A DNA stretch of 44,454 nt from a virus: positions 1 to 44,454 of the IMG/VR virus record IMGVR_UViG_3300009149_002994. The stretch is one strand, 5' to 3'. Under the pieces are notes generated by a model. That model was not told the DNA's origin and did not search any database. It was given only the letters and a program-made list of their open reading frames with translations. Both the position numbers and the translations under genes were made by a program. Position 1 is the stretch's first letter, and every line of letters starts with the position of its first letter. This document shows, one piece after another, positions 1 through 6,895 of this stretch.

Positions 1-69
1 ATTGGTCTTGATACACCTGAATACCCCAGGAAGGACCCAAGCCTCTGTATAATAAGCACTTACAATCAT
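1..69 (-). CDS. partial unknown protein, runs off left edge
   Basis: An open frame of 23 codons begins with ATG at 69 and continues past position 1. Its start overlaps the stop of the preceding 16-codon frame as ATGA. The visible N-terminus begins MIVSAYYTEAWVLPG, which I do not recognise. It lies directly downstream of the radical SAM gene on the same strand, so it is probably co-transcribed with it and may be the partner or substrate-side gene of that operon. Only 69 nt are visible, so it could also be a chance frame. Confidence 0.4.
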   Translation of the reverse strand, partial: MIVSAYYTEAWVLPGVFRCIKTN

Positions 70-116
70 TTGGTTAGCTCTATTAGTTCATCTTTGTACT
101 TTTGTAGCTCACGCAT
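66..116 (-). CDS. very small ORF between radical SAM gene and partial gene
   Basis: A 16-codon frame (MRELQKYKDELIELTK) starts 5 nt after the radical SAM stop and ends in an ATGA overlap with the next frame. It is hydrophilic and helical in character. The tight spacing fits a translated coupling peptide, but there is no good Shine-Dalgarno and the length makes chance likely. Confidence 0.25.
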   Translation of the reverse strand: MRELQKYKDELIELTK

Positions 117-121
117 ACATT

Positions 122-1666
122 TTAGGGTTGTTTGGCTTGGTTTACGTACCCCAGCAAATTGATACCACATCTCTCAATGTCCTCAAGTTTCGGTACTGTC
201 CCCACTTCCATCCCCATGCCTTTGGAATACTGCATCAACACGTGCTCGCGCATCATGCCACTGGCTGGCGATATACGGCACAAGTGCCACATAAACTTAG
301 TGTAATAGTGTTTCAGCATATCATATACTTGATGCTGTTTGATTCCCGTATCCACGTTGTACCCTAACGATCCCGGCCTATCGTGTATCTGTGTGATGTG
401 ATACTTTGCGGGATTGCGGTATATTGGTGTCCCTTCATACAGGGCAAAAATGCTCTTGTGCACCATGTGGATTATGTCTTTGTTGCGGTACAAGAATTGC
501 AATGTCTCTCGGAACTCATCCTCTGTCTCAGAAGGAAATCCAGCTATAACAAACACATGATTCTTGATGCCTGCCGCAGCCGCCGCCTGCATTGTCTCCT
601 CTGCCCCTACTACGTCTATGCCTTTATCCATCAGATCAACTACCCTTTGGCAGCCAGATTCGAGGCCCCACATGATATATTGACATCCGGACTTTGCCGC
701 TTCTTTCAAGGCTTCCCGGCTGAACCCTGTTGTTGGCTTGGCCATAAGGTAGTATCTAACTTCAAGCCCACGCCGTTGGATTGCAAGAGCTAAATGCAAG
801 AGCCGCTTTGGGGATACCATCTCATCAACAATCCCAAACATTCGCACCCCCCTTTTAACCCGATATTCCATCTCGTCCACTACTCGATCCGCTGATGCCT
901 CCCGATACTCGCCGCCATAAATCTTATGATGCTCACAGAATGCACATCGCCGCCAACTACACCCTCTTGACCCCATAATCGGAACAAAGGGCAATGGTGT
1001 ATAATAGCTGCCCAAATCGAAGTCTGAGAAATCGGGATAGGGCATATCATCAAGATTGTGTGGGCCGATCCTTCCGCTGGCTAATGCCAGGAGCCCTTTT
1101 TCACCCTCGCCCCGAATAACATGATCCACAGACGGATTGCCCCACGGTTCGTCGGGGACCGAACTGCCGCCAAATACGGTCTGCGTACCTGGGCTCATGC
1201 CCTTGATTATCTTAGCCATCAAAATCGCATAGGGTAGTTGTGAGTTGAATATACAGGAAAAACCTACAATGTCGGGCTTGTTTTCCAGCACGCTCGCTGC
1301 TTGCCGCGCTAATACATTGCCGAAAAACGCCCCCCCCATATTCGGCATTGCCCTTGCAATGAACGCCACCCATGCGGCGATATGGCGGTTGTAAATCTTG
1401 CGATCATAAAAATCGGCAATATCACCGCTCCAGAGAAATTCTATCGCCTCCAAAATACTGTCTTTTGAATTACCCAGATTGATTTCCCCCAGTATTATTG
1501 CAACGATAGCTGTAATATAGCAATCAGCGTTTGCGTCGAAACATTTGACAGATACGCCGCTATTGGCCTCCATGTACGCTTTTAGCGATGCAATCCCAAT
1601 AGGCACGCGCGGCCTTGTGATTGGGGGATATACGAGGTTTATTTGCATTGGCACTGCTTTTCCCAT
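122..1666 (-). CDS. radical SAM protein with B12-binding-like N-terminal domain
   Basis: This 514-residue protein has the two-domain layout of B12-dependent radical SAM enzymes. Residues about 1-200 form a Rossmann-like cobalamin-binding-type domain (opening INLVYPP, later FGGSSV and RGEGE). A radical SAM barrel follows with the cluster motif C236-X4-C241-X2-C244, a spacing variant of the usual CX3CX2C. Family members catalyse methylations and C-C or ring-forming reactions in natural-product, lipid or RiPP pathways; the substrate cannot be read here. The start could be residue 7 (position 1648), since only about 8 nt separate the promoter start point from the first ATG. It has its own promoter and faces away from the integrase, as expected of phage cargo, though a host gene is not excluded. 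Confidence 0.85.
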   Translation of the reverse strand: MGKAVPMQINLVYPPITRPRVPIGIASLKAYMEANSGVSVKCFDANADCYITAIVAIILGEINLGNSKDSILEAIEFLWSGDIADFYDRKIYNRHIAAWVAFIARAMPNMGGAFFGNVLARQAASVLENKPDIVGFSCIFNSQLPYAILMAKIIKGMSPGTQTVFGGSSVPDEPWGNPSVDHVIRGEGEKGLLALASGRIGPHNLDDMPYPDFSDFDLGSYYTPLPFVPIMGSRGCSWRRCAFCEHHKIYGGEYREASADRVVDEMEYRVKRGVRMFGIVDEMVSPKRLLHLALAIQRRGLEVRYYLMAKPTTGFSREALKEAAKSGCQYIMWGLESGCQRVVDLMDKGIDVVGAEETMQAAAAAGIKNHVFVIAGFPSETEDEFRETLQFLYRNKDIIHMVHKSIFALYEGTPIYRNPAKYHITQIHDRPGSLGYNVDTGIKQHQVYDMLKHYYTKFMWHLCRISPASGMMREHVLMQYSKGMGMEVGTVPKLEDIERCGINLLGYVNQAKQP

Positions 1667-1680
1667 AACACCATCCGTAT

Positions 1681-1689
1681 ATTATACCA
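1681..1689 (-). promoter_or_regulatory. extended -10 promoter for the radical SAM operon
   Basis: On the minus strand the sequence TGGTATAAT gives a perfect TATAAT with the TG of an extended -10 element. No good -35 lies 17 nt upstream, which extended -10 promoters can tolerate. It sits 15 nt before the first ATG of the radical SAM gene. Confidence 0.6.
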
Positions 1690-1709
1690 TGAAAAAGAGG
1701 GATTTGCGC

Positions 1710-1962
1710 GGTATCGCTTTGGTCGCGGTCTGGGTGTTAATGAATGTTAATGAATGTTAAGAGATGTTCCGTTATTTTATGAAAAAATGCAGATTTAGTG
1801 CTTGACACCCCCTCCTCTTCGGATTAACTGTCCGAAGGTCGCACGTTCGAGTCGTGCCGGGCGTGATTTGTAAGCCTTGTATTCACAGGCACTTAACCGA
1901 TTTTAGCTTGACCCCCTTGGATTCTCAGGCATGTTTTGGTCTCGCTTTGGTATCGCTTTTTT
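1710..1962. repeat. direct repeats flanking the attachment core (candidate integrase arm sites)
   Basis: The motif GGTATCGCTTTGGT (1710-1723) recurs as GGTCTCGCTTTGGT (1938-1951) and overlaps a third copy GGTATCGCTTT (1949-1959). One copy is left and two are right of the tRNA core, all in the same orientation. Further repeats are TTAATGAATG twice in tandem (1737-1756) and ATTCWCAGGCA twice (1881-1891, 1921-1931). Lambda-type integrases bind arm-type direct repeats on both sides of the core. Assignment to this integrase is inference. Confidence 0.5.
1817..1865 (+). other. 3' half of a tRNA: attP core
   Basis: The stretch folds as a 3' tRNA half: a 7-bp stem with a 7-nt loop in the anticodon-arm position (1817-1837), a 4-5 nt variable loop, a 5-bp T arm GCACG/CGTGC closing the classical TTCGAGT loop (1841-1857), an acceptor 3' strand CGGGCGT (1858-1864) and a discriminator base. 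No matching 5' acceptor strand (ACGCCCG) or D arm lies upstream. Temperate phages with tyrosine integrases carry such a half so that integration rebuilds the host tRNA. The isotype is uncertain because the loop may belong to the phage side. The integrase gene begins about 620 bp downstream. Confidence 0.7.
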
Positions 1963-1975
1963 TTTATTTTTCCGC

Positions 1976-2003
1976 TTGACTCTGGCCAAATCTGTGGTAA
2001 AGT
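1976..2003 (+). promoter_or_regulatory. promoter of the integrase operon
   Basis: TTGACT (1976-1981), a 16-bp spacer and TAAAGT (1998-2003) form a sigma70-like promoter. Transcription would start just before the folded leader at 2012 and read into the small gene at 2120 and the integrase. Confidence 0.55.
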
Positions 2004-2011
2004 GTAAATAT

Positions 2012-2083
2012 GCTACGCACGACAAAACAATTCATTACGGTCTGCCCGGGGCACTTCTCTGTGCGTAGCAACCCGGGTGGACC
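2012..2083 (+). ncRNA. 5' leader predicted to form an H-type pseudoknot
   Basis: Two long helices interleave. P1 pairs GCTACGCAC (2012-2020) with GTGCGTAGC (2061-2069), nine perfect pairs. P2 pairs GGTCTGCCCGGG (2039-2050) with CCCGGGTGGACC (2072-2083), twelve pairs with two G-U wobbles. Connecting segments are 18, 10 and 2 nt. The two helices can coexist as a pseudoknot or, if P1 is displaced, give a single long P2 hairpin containing a small GCAC/GTGC hairpin. The element starts a few bases after the promoter and ends 36 nt before the first start codon, the place of a cis-acting leader such as a riboswitch or autoregulatory binding site. I recognise no known family. Confidence 0.6.
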
Positions 2084-2090
2084 TTATCTT

Positions 2091-2104
2091 TGCCCGTAAG
2101 GGCA
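2091..2104 (+). promoter_or_regulatory. GNRA-capped hairpin next to the ribosome binding site (copy 1)
   Basis: TGCCC-GTAA-GGGCA forms a 5-bp hairpin closed by a GUAA tetraloop, followed by the Shine-Dalgarno AGAGAGG and ATG at 2120. A near-identical unit (GCCCGCAAGGGCAGAA) precedes the integrase start. Confidence 0.55.
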
Positions 2105-2119
2105 GAAAGAGAGGACTGA

Positions 2120-2458
2120 ATGAAACTCAAAGACAAACTAAACCTGGTAAACATCCATCGCAGGCAGCTTACGGACAGTGAGCGCAAGACGCTGAGCAGT
2201 TACAAACAGATGATTCGCAACATCAAAGAGGAAAGTGGGCGCATCGGCGGTGAAACCCATGTATCCCCAAATGGACTCAAACATGCTGAGGCGTGGGCCG
2301 ACAATACGATTGCCATTTACAGTTTAGCCGATTCGCAAAAGGCGGTCGGATATGAGCTGGCCCAAGCTGTGCTGAATCAAGCTGGAGATGGCTTGGATAG
2401 AACAGACTTTATCCTGTCAAAAGCTACCGAATATATAGCCTTTGAAAACGAGAGCTAA
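2120..2458 (+). CDS. unknown small protein upstream of integrase
   Basis: This 112-residue protein is not recognised. It is charged and mostly helical; the first 40 residues are basic and lysine/arginine rich, the rest amphipathic and acidic at the end. The start is supported by AGAGAGG five bases upstream of ATG. It is the first gene of the integrase operon and its transcript begins with the pseudoknot leader. Position suggests an excisionase-like or integration-control role, but no winged-helix or helix-turn-helix signature is obvious, so this is inference only. Confidence 0.75.
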   Translation: MKLKDKLNLVNIHRRQLTDSERKTLSSYKQMIRNIKEESGRIGGETHVSPNGLKHAEAWADNTIAIYSLADSQKAVGYELAQAVLNQAGDGLDRTDFILSKATEYIAFENES

Positions 2459-2460
2459 CC

Positions 2461-2472
2461 GCCCGCAAGGGC
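2461..2472 (+). promoter_or_regulatory. GNRA-capped hairpin next to the ribosome binding site (copy 2)
   Basis: GCCC-GCAA-GGGC forms a 4-bp hairpin with a GCAA tetraloop, directly followed by AGAAGGA and the integrase ATG at 2482. It repeats the unit before the gene at 2120, differing mainly in the tetraloop's second base. Confidence 0.55.
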
Positions 2473-2481
2473 AGAAGGACA

Positions 2482-3519
2482 ATGCCCAAAAAAGTCCGAG
2501 TTTGGTATAGGCACACACGGAACCGCTGGTACGGCGAATACCATCAGGGCGGCAAGCGACATGCGCAATCGTTCAAATCAAAAGGCGACGCCTACCGCTG
2601 GAAGTCCTACATGCAGCACCGCCTGAATTACGAGCCGTGGCAGGGAGTCAAGCCCGAAATCTTTTCAGTGGCACGCGACCTGTACCTTGCATCGAAAGAG
2701 TCTGAGGGCATCGCCGCCAGTTCCCTCGCTGAAATTGAACGCAGTATCGAATATTTCGTGGCGATCATCGAGCCCACCAATTCCCTCGACATCACGACCG
2801 CCAATATCGAGGCATTCAGGACCAGGCGAAAGACCACCAGCAGCAGCCGCAAGAAGATTGTACCTGAGACAATCAACAAAGACCTGAGAAATTTGAGAGC
2901 CTTCCAGAATTGGCTTGTGGAGAACCACTTTGCCCATGACGGCACAAAGTTCAAAATGTTGCCCACTGTGAAGCGCCGATTCGTGCCGCCGGGAGAGAAC
3001 CAAATCCGCAGCCTGTTCGCCCTGGCAGAGTCCACGCCTCCGCTCCATGCCAGAATGACGCTGGCTATGCTGACCGGCCTGCGCCGCAGTGCAATCGAGA
3101 AACTGAGCCTGAACACAACAGATGATGAGTATATCGACATTGAACACAGCAGGATCATCACACTGGAACAAAAGACCCTCACACAGGAAATCAAATATCT
3201 CGGCCCGAACGCTATGCAGGTTATCATCAGGTACATCGAGACATTGCCTACAGGCGCCCGCAAACTGTTCGGCGAACCGTGGGACGGTAAGGTACGATTC
3301 ACATGGGAGAAGATACGCAAGCGGGCGGGACTGCCGAAACTGAAATTCCACAACCTCCGAAACCTCTCGCTCTCGATCCTGGCCGACAAGGGCGAATCAG
3401 CCGCAACGTTACAACGACACGCAGGCCACAGAAGTTACAAAACCACAGACGGGTATATCGGGGTTACTCCTGAGACTGAGATGCGCATTGCCCTGAAGAT
3501 TGACGGGTTTTTTGGGTAG
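2482..3519 (+). CDS. int: tyrosine recombinase integrase
   Basis: This 345-residue protein is a phage tyrosine recombinase that would catalyse attP x attB recombination. An N-terminal arm- or core-binding region (residues about 1-170, with a WYGEY motif near the start and a SAM-like helical core-binding domain) precedes the catalytic domain. The active-site set is visible: arginine in TGLRRSAIEKL near residue 200, a lysine in the following beta-hairpin, H290-x-x-R293, H313/H316 in HAGH and nucleophile Y325 in the DGYIG motif. The length is normal and the gene intact. It is preceded by AGAAGGA and lies beside the tRNA-half attP. It converges with the early operon ending at 3553. Confidence 0.95.
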   Translation: MPKKVRVWYRHTRNRWYGEYHQGGKRHAQSFKSKGDAYRWKSYMQHRLNYEPWQGVKPEIFSVARDLYLASKESEGIAASSLAEIERSIEYFVAIIEPTNSLDITTANIEAFRTRRKTTSSSRKKIVPETINKDLRNLRAFQNWLVENHFAHDGTKFKMLPTVKRRFVPPGENQIRSLFALAESTPPLHARMTLAMLTGLRRSAIEKLSLNTTDDEYIDIEHSRIITLEQKTLTQEIKYLGPNAMQVIIRYIETLPTGARKLFGEPWDGKVRFTWEKIRKRAGLPKLKFHNLRNLSLSILADKGESAATLQRHAGHRSYKTTDGYIGVTPETEMRIALKIDGFFG

Positions 3520-3552
3520 GCTCAAGTAGGGCGTAGTTGTCGCGTTCCTGAT

Positions 3553-4137
3553 TCACAATTCAATATCGCTTTCCACTTCGTTGCCCCACACATCCCAACC
3601 CTCGTATCCTTCGGCATCGAATAGCAAGTCGGGCTTGCGGGCAAATAACTCTATTCGTGGCAAGTCCCCCATGAGCCGCACTATTTCTTCACGGACTTTT
3701 CGCGGCTTTTGGGAATGCCGACTGATGGGTTCTTGTATCAACTGAAACACGCTCTTGCTTTGTCGTTTCGGCTTGCCCTTTGTCGCTATCAGGCAAGGCT
3801 CAGTATTTCCTCTTGTCCATCTGCCGAGTCCATAAAAAGGGGTCGTGGACTTCTTGTTAAGTTTCACCCACTGGAACGCAATGCTTTTATATTTGAATCC
3901 CCATGCCCTAATAATCATTAAGGCTTCTTCCAACATAGGATATGTAGCCCACAAGAACAGCACACAGTTTTCGTCTGCTATGTCCTTCACGCGCAATTGG
4001 CAAATATCGTCTATCGCCATAGTTTTATAATGTCGCTCACAGTTACCATTACAGCCCCGGTCATTATATTGCCACGGCGGGTCAGCATAGATTATCTGGT
4101 ATCTCTTTACGTTGCCACATATCACGGTGTCAATCAC
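3553..4137 (-). CDS. MT-A70 family DNA N6-adenine methyltransferase
   Basis: This 194-residue protein has the MT-A70 signature DPPW at residues 19-22 (context YADPPWQY), followed by the family's WGF and charged C-terminal features (RIELFARK, WDVWGNE). Such phage enzymes methylate adenine N6 in DNA from S-adenosylmethionine, often to protect phage DNA from restriction. The start is a GTG close behind AGAGAGG. It is the last gene of the early operon and follows an HTH gene and a Dam-type methylase, forming a modification cassette. Target sequence is unknown. Confidence 0.9.
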   Translation of the reverse strand: MIDTVICGNVKRYQIIYADPPWQYNDRGCNGNCERHYKTMAIDDICQLRVKDIADENCVLFLWATYPMLEEALMIIRAWGFKYKSIAFQWVKLNKKSTTPFYGLGRWTRGNTEPCLIATKGKPKRQSKSVFQLIQEPISRHSQKPRKVREEIVRLMGDLPRIELFARKPDLLFDAEGYEGWDVWGNEVESDIEL

Positions 4138-4146
4138 TACCTCTCT

Positions 4147-4383
4147 TTAATCTTTAATATCAAGCCACCTGCGGATACGAGACGCCTCCCATCGCGTTCC
4201 TTCAACGGCAGTCGCTTGCGGCGCCTTGCCTTCTTTGAGCCACCTGGACCACGTTACCGGCGTACAACCACACATTGCAGCCATCTCTTTCGCCGTAAAT
4301 ACCAGCCGGGGCAGGCCGCTTTTCGTGTAGAACGGTCTGTTGTTTTCATCGGTCAAAATGTCAATCCCGCCGTGTGGTTTCAT
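4147..4383 (-). CDS. MerR/AlpA-like helix-turn-helix protein
   Basis: This 78-residue protein carries a winged-helix excisionase/AlpA-type DNA-binding fold: FTAKEMAAMCGCTPVTWSRW is the helix-turn-helix, followed by the wing and RIRRWLD. Its ATG overlaps the stop of the upstream methylase gene as ATGA. In this family such proteins act as excisionases or local transcription regulators. Being between two methyltransferases and close to the integrase's 3' end, it is a reasonable excisionase or methylase regulator candidate. Confidence 0.7.
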   Translation of the reverse strand: MKPHGGIDILTDENNRPFYTKSGLPRLVFTAKEMAAMCGCTPVTWSRWLKEGKAPQATAVEGTRWEASRIRRWLDIKD

Positions 4384-5294
4384 GTCATCTCGAATAAAGG
4401 GTGTTTGTCGCGTTCGTCCGTATAGCTCGGTCCGTTGATTAGCAAAACCTCCGTTGCCCGCGATTTGCCCGCCCCGCGTTTATTGCCCTGGCTCATGGAC
4501 TTGGTCACTTCGATGCGTCTCTGCGTCCACCCAGAATACAGCCTGTCAACCTCGCTGTGTGCGTAATAGCTCACGATTATCCGAGTCTTTGTGAACCGCT
4601 TCACTGCGATTGCTAAGCGTTCGTGGTCGGCGGACTTGAAATCGTGCAGATATTTAGCATTTTTTTCAAAGTAAGGCGGATCGATATAGACCGCCGTGCC
4701 ATCCTTATCCTCGATCCGCTCCAATAACTCGAAGCCATCCCGATTAAGGATTGTTACATTCTGCATTCGCCGTCGCCAGGCGGGAATAGATTTGCATACC
4801 GACTGCCATCGTTTGGCGGCATGGCCACCGTTGCTCGTAAACTGCACGCAATAAGTGCCCTTGCGATTGGCCGGCTGCCCCGCAGTGCCTTTGCGCCCCT
4901 GCCACGAAGTTACGAAGTAATGATATGCCCTCAACACTGCATCCATCTCACCCAACGGCGCCTTTTCAAATCCCCGCATCAGCCGGTCACTCTCTGCAAA
5001 AATATCTTCGTGCATAAATGTCCGCCTCAGCATCCGATACAGTCGCGGTCCCTCCTGCGGATCCCGCACTATCCGAGCCAGGTTGATCAGGTCGGCGTGC
5101 AGGTCGTTGACCGTCTCCATCTTGCACGGCGCCTTACTCAGCAATACCGCCATCGACCCGCAAAACGGTTCCCAGAACACTCGATGTTTACCCAACTCCC
5201 GGACAATCAACGGGGCCAGATTCCGCTTTCCCCCAAACCACGGGGCCAACGATCGAACCTGCATCCTAACGTTGTATCTGCCGGGTTCGTCCAT
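4380..5294 (-). CDS. dam: DNA adenine methylase, Dam/D12 class
   Basis: This 304-residue protein is a D12-class N6-adenine methyltransferase. It shows the SAM-binding motif PWFGGKRN near residue 20, FCGSMAV near residue 45, and the catalytic DPPY (context YIDPPYFEK) near residue 200. It would methylate adenine in a short DNA site. GATGAGGAG provides a strong ribosome binding site and the ATG overlaps the previous stop as TAATG. Together with the downstream MT-A70 enzyme the phage carries two distinct adenine methylases, consistent with anti-restriction modification. It lacks a partner nuclease gene here. Confidence 0.92.
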   Translation of the reverse strand: MDEPGRYNVRMQVRSLAPWFGGKRNLAPLIVRELGKHRVFWEPFCGSMAVLLSKAPCKMETVNDLHADLINLARIVRDPQEGPRLYRMLRRTFMHEDIFAESDRLMRGFEKAPLGEMDAVLRAYHYFVTSWQGRKGTAGQPANRKGTYCVQFTSNGGHAAKRWQSVCKSIPAWRRRMQNVTILNRDGFELLERIEDKDGTAVYIDPPYFEKNAKYLHDFKSADHERLAIAVKRFTKTRIIVSYYAHSEVDRLYSGWTQRRIEVTKSMSQGNKRGAGKSRATEVLLINGPSYTDERDKHPLFEMT

Positions 5295-5413
5295 TATTTA
5301 GTCTCCTCATCTTCTATTGAAACTTGAGGCAAACCCAACCTTGCCAAATACTGAATTTCGGCTTCTGGGCTTGGGTTTTTTGCTTGTAATTCGTTCCATT
5401 CTTCTTGAGTCAT
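5294..5413 (-). CDS. 39-residue unknown protein
   Basis: A short frame (starting MTQEEWNELQAKNPSPEAE) lies exactly between two genes, with TAATG overlaps at both ends: its ATG overlaps the stop of the secreted-protein gene and its stop overlaps the methylase ATG. This perfect coupling supports translation. The product is acidic and helical; no function is recognised. Confidence 0.65.
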   Translation of the reverse strand: MTQEEWNELQAKNPSPEAEIQYLARLGLPQVSIEDEETK

Positions 5414-5871
5414 TACTCTGTCTCCATAAACAATAATCTCATAAGCGCGGCCATCGCTTCAAATTTAGTCATCCTCACAGGCGGCGGAGGCAATTTCCAT
5501 TTTAAGCCGCCTTGGTATGTAGATGCAAACCAACCGAATGATACAAAGTTAAGTTCTTTCAAAGTGAAACGGCAAACAACCTTGGCATCTTCTGGGTCAT
5601 CAACATCAACGCCGATAATCGACATCCTTTTTGGTGGCAGACTTACTTTTCTTGCCGTTCGCCATACCGTGATTTTTGGTTTCTTTAACCATTTTCTTGC
5701 AAGCAGATTAAAAAACCCATCTGAATACATAGCAGGTGAGTTTGGATCGATTGAAGACAGCCATGCCTTGACACCGGCAGAATAATCTGCATCATTCGGA
5801 TCGTTTGCGAAAACGACTCCACAGCTTAGAGAAAATGCCAGTACCATCCCAATCGCGTATTTCGCCATCAT
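5413..5871 (-). CDS. exported protein of unknown function
   Basis: About 152 residues with a Sec signal peptide: MMAKYAIGMVLAFSLSCGVVF, cleavage likely before the NDPND segment. The mature part has a beta-rich middle (KVVCRFTLKELNFVSFGW) and a proline stretch. I place the start at ATG 5871; an upstream TTG (5895) would add nine residues before the basic n-region and is less likely. GGGGGT lies upstream. Its 5' end overlaps the preceding 88-residue gene by 80 nt in another frame. The role is unknown; location with other envelope proteins suggests lysis or superinfection functions. Confidence 0.65.
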   Translation of the reverse strand: MMAKYAIGMVLAFSLSCGVVFANDPNDADYSAGVKAWLSSIDPNSPAMYSDGFFNLLARKWLKKPKITVWRTARKVSLPPKRMSIIGVDVDDPEDAKVVCRFTLKELNFVSFGWFASTYQGGLKWKLPPPPVRMTKFEAMAALMRLLFMETE

Positions 5872-6058
5872 CTTTTTTGTACCCCCGTTCTTCAAGAAAC
5901 TCTATCGTTTGAAACAACGTCGGAAATTTTATGTCGTATCTTCTTTTCCATTCATCCCATCTTTTAAGCAGTTCCGTTTGCTCGTCCGTATATTCTTCAG
6001 CAAACGCAGGTCTATATATCTCGCGATTCTTTTTTGGCTTTGGTCCTTGCGCTGCCAT
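5792..6058 (-). CDS. 88-residue unknown soluble protein
   Basis: A basic N-terminus (PKPKKNREIYRP) is followed by an amphipathic helical segment rich in Glu, Trp and Arg (LLKRWDEWKRRYDIKF). No known domain is visible. It starts 4 nt after the previous small gene. Its last 80 nt are shared with the signal-peptide region of the next gene in a different frame, an overlap longer than elsewhere in the operon, so either both are real or this gene's end is misjudged. Confidence 0.55.
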   Translation of the reverse strand: MAAQGPKPKKNREIYRPAFAEEYTDEQTELLKRWDEWKRRYDIKFPTLFQTIEFLEERGYKKDDGEIRDWDGTGIFSKLWSRFRKRSE

Positions 6059-6061
6059 GCT

Positions 6062-6160
6062 TCAAAACATCAATCCTTTTTTAATACGAGCAGGGGCTTT
6101 TTTGTATGGAGTCGGTATTCTCGCCGCAAAAAAGTTAATGCCCCCTGCTCGCTTGCTCAT
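6062..6160 (-). CDS. 32-residue basic peptide
   Basis: A short frame (beginning MSKRAGGINFFAARI) follows a strong AGGGAAGG ribosome binding site and fills the gap between neighbouring genes. The product is very basic (lysine and arginine throughout). No function is recognised. Confidence 0.5.
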   Translation of the reverse strand: MSKRAGGINFFAARIPTPYKKAPARIKKGLMF

Positions 6161-6178
6161 GTTTTTACCTTCCCTGTA

Positions 6179-6376
6179 TCATTCTTTGGTCGATTTTAGG
6201 TCGTCGTAGGCTCGCATCATAGCTACTACGTCATCATCAGATATTGACTTTTCGGCAGCCGCTATTGCTTGTTTTATCATAGCCGCGCCAAACGCTCCTG
6301 TTGGGATTTCCTCATACAATTTTAATATCTCTCGGTTACGCTTTAACTCTTTCACTAATCCTTCAATTAAGTTCAT
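6179..6376 (-). CDS. 65-residue helical unknown protein
   Basis: The product is a compact, all-helical acidic protein with heptad-like leucines near the N-terminus (LVKELKRNREILKLYEEI). It sits in the small-gene run of the early operon with AGAAAGGAAGG-like purines before its ATG. No function is recognised. Confidence 0.65.
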   Translation of the reverse strand: MNLIEGLVKELKRNREILKLYEEIPTGAFGAAMIKQAIAAAEKSISDDDVVAMMRAYDDLKSTKE

Positions 6377-6401
6377 GGCTTTACCTTCTTTCCGTTCTCG
6401 A

Positions 6402-6869
6402 TTACATCCCCCTCAGCTTGCTACACGCCCGCACGACATTATAGTAACCATTGGCCCTGAATTTGCCCCACCGTAGATATATCGCTCGTTTCCACCCTTT
6501 TATCTTCTTAGACTGATAGAGTACTTTACCGCCTGCCCCAAGTATCTTTAGCAGTCCGTCAGCATACAAGATTTGGTCCTCTAACATGTGTACCCGCAGC
6601 AGTTCGTCGGCATACTTGCGATACTTCTTTTCGAGCAGGCCCTCGCCGATTAGCTGGCACAGGGCGTCATGGAACAGGCTGGCCCGCATATTCGTCGGCG
6701 TGTCGAACGTAGGTCCGGATGGACCGTCCCAAGCATACCGTTCTTTTACTATTAAATATCCATCAGACAACGCAATGTATGCGCTTCTTGCCGTCCGTGG
6801 TATCTCGACACGGACTTGCATTTCTTCCAGCAGTTCATACTTCCAACCTTTTAGTTTTCTGTACTTCAT
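6402..6869 (-). CDS. DUF1353-like phage protein
   Basis: This 155-residue protein matches the pattern of the DUF1353 phage family: YAWDGPSGPTFDTPT followed by SLFHDALCQL, where the DG-S/T-P segment and the HDxL histidine-aspartate pair are the conserved core. The family occurs near lysis or tail genes in many phages and its activity is undefined; the HD pair hints at a metal site. AAAAGGAGAATG supplies a ribosome binding site. The C-terminal 50 residues are basic. Confidence 0.65.
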   Translation of the reverse strand: MKYRKLKGWKYELLEEMQVRVEIPRTARSAYIALSDGYLIVKERYAWDGPSGPTFDTPTNMRASLFHDALCQLIGEGLLEKKYRKYADELLRVHMLEDQILYADGLLKILGAGGKVLYQSKKIKGWKRAIYLRWGKFRANGYYNVVRACSKLRGM

Positions 6870-6895
6870 TTGTCATTCTCCTTTTACTTTTCAAA

